Below, one piece after another: positions 55,404 to 64,000 of a stretch of 64,000 nt of DNA. The position numbers and the translations under genes were made by a program. This stretch comes from Vitellaria paradoxa (taxonomy: Eukaryota; Streptophyta; Magnoliopsida; Ericales; Sapotaceae): positions 7,833,920 through 7,897,919 of the forward strand of contig CM034241.1 of the NCBI GenBank assembly GCA_019916065.1, written 5' to 3'. Every line of letters begins with the position of its first letter. The first letter of the stretch is position 1. The notes below the pieces were generated by a model that saw only the letters and a list, made by a program, of their open reading frames with translations, was not told where the DNA came from and made no database searches.

Positions 55404-57350
55404 ATAACTAAACCAAATTGAGAACAAAAAAATCAATTTGATTCAGCTGGATGATTCGGTCAGTTCGATATCTAAGTTCGAATTCAAAATTTATTTCGGT
55501 TTTGCAATTTGGGTCGAAGCCCAAAGCTCCCCATCGCCAAATTAATGGGCAATCTAACAACTGTCAGACAGATTGAATAGGGCATGGGTTTAGTTGCCCT
55601 CCTAGTCAGTAAAGGACAAATATGGAGTAATACTAAGTCTATAATAATTTTTTTTTAACATTATTTTATAACATTAAAAATATACTGATTATGACGAATG
55701 ATGATTAGTATAATATAAAAAAAATATCAGAGAAAATGTGTAACAATCTCAAGTGACGTGATATACTAGTCTAAAACGATATCGTTTTTAATGTTGTAAA
55801 ATAATATTAAAAAAAATAATGTAAACGCAGCATTTTTTGACAAATATGTGGCTTTTGAAGCATTGGTTTCAGAGGCTCGCACGGATTCACGTCACTTTTC
55901 ATGTTGTAGGCGTAAGTCTTTTATCCAAAAATTAAACGGTTTGAATAAAAATAAAGTTAAAATTTTTCCTTTAAAAGTTTTAAATTATTTTTCTCGTAAA
56001 TTATCTGATTTTAAGCAATGATATGAGATTAGTACGGGCGGGTTGATAATCTTGTCATTTGTTCTGATTATATTTAACCATTTTTATTCTCTATTATTAT
56101 TATTTTTAAATTAAACTAAAACTGTATTTGTAAATATAAATTTGTTTACAGTAATTAATTTTTATTTTAAAAAATATTTAATTTATTATTCTTAAAAAAT
56201 TTTTTTGGGTAATTAATCTTAAAAAATTAATTGAATTTAATAAAACATGTAATTCATATTAATTTAATTAATTATATTATACTATATTAACTATAATATA
56301 TATTAAAAATAATTTAATAAGATATATTCCATATTAATTTAATTTTATTATTTAGTAAAAATAATTTAACAAATATATTTCATATTAACTAAATTAATTG
56401 AAATTAAATAATTAAATTAAATTAAATATATTATTATTGAAATTAATTTTTATTTTATAAAATATTTAATTTATTATTTTTTAAAAATTATTTAAATTTA
56501 ATAAAATATTAATTCATATTAATTTAATTAATTAATTAATTATACTATATTGTTTCAATTATAATATTTATTAAAGATAATTTAATAAGATATATTTCAT
56601 ATTAATTTAATAAATTAATTTAATTATATTATTTATTAAAAATAATTTTAAAAAATATATTTCATATTAACTAAATTAAATTAAATTAAATAGTTAAATT
56701 AATTATATTTTTTATTAAAAATTAGTTTAATAAAATATTTAAATAAATTAATTCATTTTAATATGACGCAACAAAAATAAACAAAGTGTTAAAATTGAAA
56801 AAATATTTATAACATTAAAAGGGGGTAAAAATTACTTTTTATTTATGTTTTTTATTTAAGTTTTTATTTTTTTAAATAAAAAAATAAAATAAGTTTAACA
56901 AACATTTTTGTTGCCAATTTTTAATAATTTGTAAACATAAATAGAGAAACAGTAAATACAAACATTACGAAATAAAGCCTATATGTGTCATTTGGTGCAT
57001 CAAAAAAATAAAAAAAAATCAAATTTTATTAGTTTTTTTAAACTTTTTTAAAAATTTTCCACTAAATACAAAATTAAATTTTATTAATCTTTTTTTACTT
57101 TTACCAACTTTGTTTAATTTTTTTTAACTTTTATAAATTTTTATCATGAAACAATAATCTAACCACTAAAGTGCCACAAATAATAAATAAATTTATACAA
57201 AATTAATAAGAAATTTTACCTTAATGGTAATTGTTAAAATAAAATTTACCACAAATGATAGAATTGATGATTTGAGGTCCTAAACATTAGAAGGCCTATG
57301 TCACCACCGCAAGAGATGAAAACAACTCCAGATGATCCAAAAAAACTCAA
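55404..57350. other. AT-rich intergenic region
   Basis: No gene. From 56080 to 56760 there are repeated ATTAATTTAATTAATTATAT and TTTATTAAAAATAATTTAA segments, a degenerate internal repetition with no clear unit. Confidence 0.45.
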
Positions 57351-57351
57351 A

Positions 57352-57417
<66 letters not shown>
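57351..57417. repeat. (TA)n microsatellite
   Basis: About 30 TA dinucleotides, the longest pure microsatellite in the window. Confidence 0.95.
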
Positions 57418-57418
<1 letters not shown>

Positions 57419-59204
57419 TATTAATCAGTGGAAGTCCATATTAAATTAATCTAGTCTATAGAATCCAATTGTACCCATTTTGCATCGCCATAAAATATTG
57501 GATTAAATTTCTTCCAATCCTTCAGCTTTTGATCACTTGATCTCTCCTCCGTAGCACTAATCCATCATTTTGAATTTTGAAACTATTTCCTCAATTTCTT
57601 GATGTAGATTTTTATAGAAAAAGTGAAAAAAAAAATTGATGGCATTGAATAATTGGTGCATGAAACTCTCCTTATACCCAATTTCCAATGGGGAGAAATA
57701 ATATAAACATCTTACATAAGAATAATGCATTATGCGAGAAAAAAATAAATTTTTTGCTTATAGTTATCACGTTCACAATCTTCTTTTTAAGGAATCTACA
57801 AATAAAGAAAATAGTAAAGAAATAAGTCGTAAAGATTATCTGAAACTTCCATTAGTTAGAATTTTAAGAAGTATTTTAGTAAGAGAATTCTGTAAACAAT
57901 ATTGAGCATACCTTATTTAGAGAACTTCTTAAACTATTTATAGGGTAGAAAAATATAAATTAGTAGAGCACAAATTTGATAATAAAATTATATTAATTAC
58001 ACTAACTTACCCAAATTCCCAATAATTATAGTGAAGATTTATTTTACATTTAATCCACATAATTATTTTCAGAGTGGTAGATGAGATATAACGTATTTGA
58101 GACATATAACTGTCACATCATGTTTCTCACTGATAAAATAATAAATTAACTAAATTATATATAATAACAAATTAGTCAAATCAACTAAATTATGTTTAGA
58201 ACCGATTTCTCAAATTTGCCCTTAAACTTAGTGTATTTTACTCAGGAGCATTATCATATGTCCAAGATATTCTTTGTACCAACAATTCTTAACCTTATCA
58301 ATAATGTGAGACTCTATCCATGTGTTTTACCTTTTGGGTGGGGCTAACAAGGAGGTTCAATAATTTTCCCATAATTAGACCACCACAATCATGTACCACC
58401 TCCATCAAAGAAAAATATATGCCACTAGCCACTGAAGAAGGCTTTTGGGGTCTTTGCATGTTTTAAATGAGCAAACATGTCATTGTCAGGACAGGCAAAG
58501 GCAAGAGTGCTTTTGGTTTGTTTTGTTGTGTTGTGTTGCATTGTGTTGCGTTGCATTGTGCTTTTCTTTTTTTTTTTTTTTTTCCCTCCTTCTTCTTCTT
58601 CTTCTTAAGTATTAGTTATTACTTATATATTGTACAGGTTCAGGCCAAAATTATGGAAGCCATCCTTTTAGTTTAAGATCAATGTTTTGCAGCCAAGTTG
58701 AAGCAATTCGAAAAAATGACCAGGTTTAGAGTAAGTAATTTTAACTGTTGAATTAATTAGAAATGAATTTTAATATTTAATACGATAAATTGAGGAAATT
58801 AAAGATTAAAATAATTAAAAATTTAATATTTGTTAAATATTTTTTCTAATGTCAATTATTTATATCGTAAAACTGTTACATAAATAATTAAATGGTAATT
58901 TTACAAGTGTAATAAGAATTTATAATGACTTTACTTTATAAGAATATTATTTTAATTTACAAAAAATAGTAATAATTCGACAATAGTTTTAATTTATAGA
59001 GATTGTTTTATCAGCAGGTTGCAATGAATTCTAAATAGTTCGTACGAATCACTATTTCAATTGTAACATTTAGCGATAAGACAATTTTTTTTTTTCGTTA
59101 TGAATTTCAATTATGAGATGAATAGTTTTTGAAATAGGATCATAAATTTATTGGTCCAACCAATTTAGTTAATAATGATATTAAAATATTATTTAAATTA
59201 ATAA
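57418..59204. other. AT-rich intergenic region
   Basis: No gene. A GTTGTGTTGTGTTGCATTGT low-complexity stretch lies at about 58522-58560, next to poly-T and a CTT run. Confidence 0.45.
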
Positions 59205-59812
59205 AGTGACATTTGATTTACTTTTTTATTTTTTTATTTTCTGTTTTTTTATTCTATGTGTTTTATGTTTTAAAATTTTCAAAACAAGGAAACAAAAAAT
59301 ATTTATTTTCCTTATTTTAAGATTTTGCTTATTTTAGGTTGAAAACATAAGGGTTCATTTGGTTTATTTTTCTATTTTTGGTTTTCTATTTTTGTTTTTT
59401 ATTTTCTGTTTTAAACTCATTTTCCATTTTACGTTCTTGAAAACAAGAAAAAAGCTCAAAATGCATTTGGTCACTTGTATTTTCAAAATTTGTTTTAGAA
59501 AATAGAAAATGGGCTTGCACATAAAATGAAAAATAACAAAAGTCATTTTGAGCGTTTTTAATTCAAAATAAAGAAAATTTGAAAATAATGAAAATAGAGC
59601 ATTTTTTGTTTCTTTATTTTGATATTTTTAAAACATTAAATGAAAACAGAAAATAGAAAACAGAAAAATAAACCAAATGCCACCTAAGTGACTAAATGTA
59701 TTTTGAACTATTTTTCTTGTTTTCAAAAGCCTAAAATAGCAAATGAGCGCAAAAATAGAAAATAAAAATAAAAATAAAAAACAAAAAATAAAAAAATAAA
59801 CCAAATAACACC
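59205..59812 (+). mobile_element. Tourist-like MITE, copy 3, with a nested copy
   Basis: It starts AGTGACATTTG and ends CAAATAACACC, with TAA at 59202-59204 and 59813-59815. Without the nested insertion it is about 271 bp. Sequence agrees with the same family. Confidence 0.7.
59351..59684 (+). mobile_element. Tourist-like MITE, copy 4, nested in copy 3
   Basis: 334 bp, GGGTTCATTTGGTTTATTTT to AAATAAACCAAATGCCACC, with TAA at 59348-59350 and 59685-59687. It has the best-preserved inverted repeats of the family. Confidence 0.78.
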
Positions 59813-59815
59813 TAA

Positions 59816-60960
59816 AAGAATTAAGATATATGCATAAAAGTTCTATCTCTCGAGAGTACTATAATTCAATTAAAATTGAACTTTTTGCTTTTCACTTTTT
59901 TTTTTCTTTTGAAAAGACACTATTTACTTTGGGTGTGAAAAATTAAAATGGAACTACATTTATCAATCCCCAAAATAAAATGGCTTAGTAATTAACAACA
60001 CACATAGTTGCAAAACGTAGCCATACCATAATTAGTCTTACATTAACTGTGGTTGTCGCATAATAATACTATTAGGAAACATAATTTAATAATTAAAAAT
60101 GCATCTTTAAGTACGGTCAAATCAATATCGATCTTGCCAATTACCAAAGTTGTACTCAAAATTTATCCTTATTAATATTACACAAGCATGGAATAGTTTC
60201 CACATCCATCGCCTTCATATATGTGGGTGTATACATAATATATATATATATATATATAATTAGACCACCCAATGTAAGGGGGGTGATTTTTGTTATCACG
60301 ACAACTTTTTGACGGTGAAAAGAGTTTCTTCTTTTTCAAGCATTCACTTAATTTCTTGGTTCTCTCTATAAAATTAATATAGTAAACATTGGGTTCCCGA
60401 GTGGGTTTTGAGGGAGACAAAAGTGATTTTGTGTTCCTATCTTAAATTAAAGAGAGAGAGTTAATGTACTTTCAAATGTTGGTAGCGTCTTTATTAGTAT
60501 TTTTATTATCATTCGATATAGTGAAAGTTTGATAATTGTAAATGTACGTTATTACAGATCACATTATTATTTTACTAAGTTAAAATTTTTTATATTTTAA
60601 TTAATTAATTAATTTTTTTTTTCATTCCTAAAATGGGGAACAACAATTTTTATTTTGTTTTATCCTTTTTATTAATTACTTGAAGCACATGGTAGTTGCC
60701 AACTTTGAAGTTTTTAAATATTCTTGTTCTTCCGAGCATGGATTAAATTTCATTTGTTTATGTTTTTGTTTCCTTTAATGAAGAGAAGATTCTCAGGCAA
60801 AGCTGTGTTCATTGGTGGAGACTCTTTTGTATTTCTTCTGTTTTTTTTTTTTTTTGGTCAATGGGGGTCTCTGATCATATAACAGGGACAAAACATTGGT
60901 GGGGTATTTGGTCGGTTGGACGACAACTTGGACTTCGGCAGCTTTGGAGTCAATTACGAC
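59816..60960. other. Intergenic region
   Basis: No recognised gene. A TA repeat lies near 60237-60258. The stretch 60780-60960 is less AT-rich and has short frames on both strands, but none matches a family I know. Confidence 0.4.
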
Positions 60961-60975
60961 AAGCTGTAAGTAGCT

Positions 60976-61161
60976 ATTACCGCTGGTTTGGCCCAGTGGA
61001 ACGGAGGGTAAATTAAAGGTTTGGGTGATCTATTTAAGTCGCGGGTTTGACTCTCTACTTGGGCGGTTAAGTCTTAAGTGGGGAACTGTGGTAGTGGGCA
61101 ATGCACTTGTCTCCTCGAGAGTTTGTAGCTCCAGCGGATGATTTCTCCCGTTACCTGAAAA
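60976..61161 (+). mobile_element. SINE with 15-bp target duplication
   Basis: Flanked by AAGCTGTAAGTAGCT (60961-60975) and AAGCTGTAAGTGGCT (61162-61176). It carries an A-box, TGGCCCAGTGG (60989-60999), and a B-box, GGGTTTGACTC (61043-61053). It ends in GAAAA. This is the clearest tRNA-derived SINE in the window. Confidence 0.8.
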
Positions 61162-61176
61162 AAGCTGTAAGTGGCT

Positions 61177-62487
61177 TAGCATGGCAAGACAAATAGGAAG
61201 TTGAGAGCCAGAATTTAAAAAAATATAAATGTATTTAAACTATTAAATTTTAATTTAATAATTCCAGACTACGATATAGTCAAATTGATAGCATGTCTAT
61301 TCTTCAAAAGTCTAAAAATTGTAATGTATTATGCCTGCATATCGTATAGTATGGTGGTGTGATGTATTTTTTGGATTTGAGGGTTGACATAATTATGTCG
61401 ATTTAGTGATTTGCAATTAAGGCCGTTAAATTAAAATTCAGTAGTGCAGATGTATTCATATATTTTTATTAAAAATAGTGTGAATACATCAGAATCGTTG
61501 GATTAAAAATTAATGATCCTTAATCAATGCTAGAAAACTGACATGGTAAATTATGTCAGTTTCCTTCTCCTTTATATTTTCATCTATATTAATAATATTG
61601 CAATTTAAAAAGAAATAATAATAAGAATAGAGATACAATAGAAATGTAATAAAAATAGAATTTTTATATATATTTTTTAATTATATATGTAAGATGACAT
61701 TAAAAAAAACTAATTTAATACATAATTTAATATATAAAATATAACAAAATATAAATAATTGATTTATGACTTTAGCAATTTTAAATATTTGAATTTAAGT
61801 TTATCTTTGTCGTAGAAGAAAAAAAAAAATGACTAAAAATGCCAAGTGGCAAATGCCATACATATTTTGGTGTGTTCAACTATTTGCAATTGATATATAT
61901 CATATATTGAATACAAATACAAAATTTATTTTTAAAGTATTGGTACTTTATAACACAAACACTTACCACAAAGCAACCCTTTGAGAGAGAATAAATTTAC
62001 CACATGCTTTATCATATAAAAAAGACGGAACTTATAATAATAATATATAATATCTAAAATATATGTGCAACCTATCAATATATTAATTGCAGATTTAAAG
62101 GGGCCGTCGCCCAATTTTTAAAGGTTTAGTGTAATTTTAGAAAATATATATATATATATTATTTTGTATAGCTTCCCCACGTTTTTGCAATTTTTTATTT
62201 TAAACTCCTAATTACGTTTTTTAATAAATTTTTAACCTCATCCTTCAAGGGTATGTTGGAAGTGAAGATTTAGAGAGAGAGAGAGGGGAGGGAAGAAAAT
62301 GTAAGAAACATGAAAAGAAAATATAAAATTTATAATAACTCACATAATCATAGTACAATTTTATCCCCATAGTATAGTATTATTTTCTTCTAAATAACCA
62401 CGTTTTATGACTAAATTGGTCACTAGCTTTAGTAATAAAAGTTTGTTAAAACTAAATAATTAAATTGATTTTTTATAATTATATTAT
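61177..62487. other. AT-rich intergenic region
   Basis: No gene. GAGAGAGAGAGGGGAGGGAAG lies near 62271 and a short TA run near 62142. Confidence 0.45.
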
Positions 62488-62643
62488 GGGAGTGTCTGGT
62501 TGGTAAAAGTTTAAGTAAAAAGTATAATAAAAATATAAAGATTTAATGTAAAAGTGATACGTTATAAAATTTAACCAGAAGAACATATAAAAAATTAGTA
62601 AAAGTTAAAAAATTTTGGTTGATTTTGGCCAACCAAACATCCC
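62488..62643. mobile_element. Small MITE, 156 bp
   Basis: It starts GGGAGTGTCTGGTTGG and ends CCAACCAAACATCCC, an imperfect inverted repeat of about 15 bp, with TAT on both sides. The interior is AT-rich. The family is unassigned. Confidence 0.55.
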
Positions 62644-64000
62644 TATATGGTTATATTACTTTAAAAATTTTTATTAACCACAAGCTAATAAATTAGTTAT
62701 GTTTTGTATAGGTCAGGACCAGGTGAATGAAAAATAAAATAAAAGGGAATGTAAGTACTTATATATACTGATACTTTAGGATTAATTAAATGAAAATTTT
62801 ATTTTATTTTTTTATAAATATCTGTTTATTTTTTTTCTTACATTTCTAATTCAACTAAGGAAATTAAATAAATTTAATATCCTTCTATTCATTTTACCAT
62901 TTTACCTTCTGTACTCTTCCCTTTAGAAATTCAAAGTTACAAAAATATAAATTAATCTGAGCATGAGTCGATCTCAATTGGCCGGGAAACCTTTTCCAAA
63001 TCCTCTTTGCCTTAAGTTTCTTTCCTGTACTAATATATATATATATATATATATATTTATAAACTAATCTACATCCAGTAGTAAAAATTTCCATTCATGC
63101 TTAAATTACTTTATTTAAAAAAAAAAAAAAACACACAGACACATATTTCCATATTCATGATCAAAGCTACTAATAATTTTTTATTATTTAAATTTTCTTG
63201 TACTGTGTTTGGATTAAAGATTTAACAAGAAAAAAATTCATGATCAAAAGTACTTATAATATTTTTATTATTTAAAATTTCTTTGGCTATGTTTGGATTA
63301 AAAATTTATTAAGAGAAAAAGAAGGTTAAAAATTTAAAATCACTTTTCATGTTTGATTTAACATAAAAAATTGAAAGAAAAATTCATGAGATTTGAGAAA
63401 TTAAAAATAATTAAATTAAAAAATTTAATTAACTCATAAATATAGTTTATCTTATTATATTTTTGAATTTATTCAAATAAAAACTTGGATTTTGAATTTT
63501 ATGTTTCTTTCCATTTTTTTTTTAACCCTTTTCTTTTACCTCTTCTTTTCCTTCACCAAATTCTTACTTCAAACTCACCTTTTGTGTTAAAATTTGTCGG
63601 GAAAAAAAGCAATCATAGGAAAAATAGAAAAGCAAAAGTAAATAAATAAATAAATAAAACTCCAAATATATGATTTTATTTGAATAGATTTAAAAAAAAT
63701 TAAAAAATAAAAGAGATTAAACAATAGATTAAAATTTTAATTTAATTATGTAAATTTTTTAAAACCTCATATTTTCTTCTTTTTATTTTTTTACATAAAT
63801 CAATTATAATTTTAAATAATTACCAAAAAAAAGCATAATTTTAAATTCCTACTTATTTCTTTTTTTTTTAAATAAAAATCCTGAATCAAAACATAGGTTT
63901 ATTATTCCAGTCCGCCGACAAACAATCCTTCTTCCCACGTGGTATTGACCAAACACACAAACAGCCAATAAGACAAAAGCGATGACTCACAATAGTATAA
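62644..64000. other. AT-rich intergenic region to the window end
   Basis: No gene. An 83-bp tandem duplication (63153-63235 and 63236-63318) starts with ATTCATGATCAAA. A TA run lies near 63031-63056. At the very end (63900-64000) the base composition rises, with a G-box CCCACGTGG near 63936 and CCAAT near 63965, which may belong to the promoter of a gene beyond the window. Confidence 0.45.

Noticed and set aside
56080..56760. AT-rich satellite
   Set aside because: Repeated ATTAATTTAATT words occur, but no constant period could be found by eye.
60780..60960. Exon of an unknown gene left of the SINE
   Set aside because: Short frames with no recognisable family, no splice sites that pair, and a poly-T run in the middle.

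Overview
The window is plant nuclear DNA, most likely from a dicot. It is AT-rich, has spliced genes with GT-AG introns, and is dominated by nested plant-type mobile elements. Only two host genes can be supported. One is a ten-exon monodehydroascorbate reductase gene (MDHAR, 22445-29673, +). The other is a 60S acidic ribosomal protein P2 gene in three exons (44103-50771, +), damaged in its first exon. Both read left to right.

Layout. 1-5640: relic of a minus-oriented Ty3/Gypsy element of the Tat type; it keeps the integrase C-terminus, a minisatellite of 87-88 bp units and an antisense, spliced plant-mobile-domain reading frame. 5939-17860: a small inverted-repeat element split by a complete but dead Tat-lineage element (5959-17531, target duplication GAAAA), whose 3' LTR is itself split by a solo LTR (15840-17425, target duplication GCTAA). 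17861-21957: gene-free AT-rich DNA. 21974-22221: a SINE with a perfect 16-bp target duplication, just upstream of MDHAR. 30087-30398: a Tourist-like MITE. 31780-31960: a ribosomal-protein-type promoter candidate. 32289-44040: a second Tat-lineage element on the minus strand, with a duplicated left LTR end. 44103-50771: the P2 gene, whose 5.9-kb first intron is filled with Ty1/Copia debris. 50772-64000: AT-rich intergenic DNA with three more MITE copies (one nested in another), a 1.07-kb fold-back element, a solo-LTR candidate, a second SINE with target duplication and microsatellites.

The three Tat-type elements share one plan: gag-pol on one strand, then a minisatellite, then an intron-bearing gene on the opposite strand before the 3' LTR. 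The minisatellite units (87-88, 90 and 42 bp) and the antisense genes differ between elements.

The coding exons of MDHAR and P2, and two tandem copies of an LTR end, differ from expectation mainly by single-base indels. This suggests that roughly 26.7-33.4 kb and parts of 44-51 kb come from poorly polished long reads, so the apparent frameshifts in the two host genes should not be read as biology without checking.
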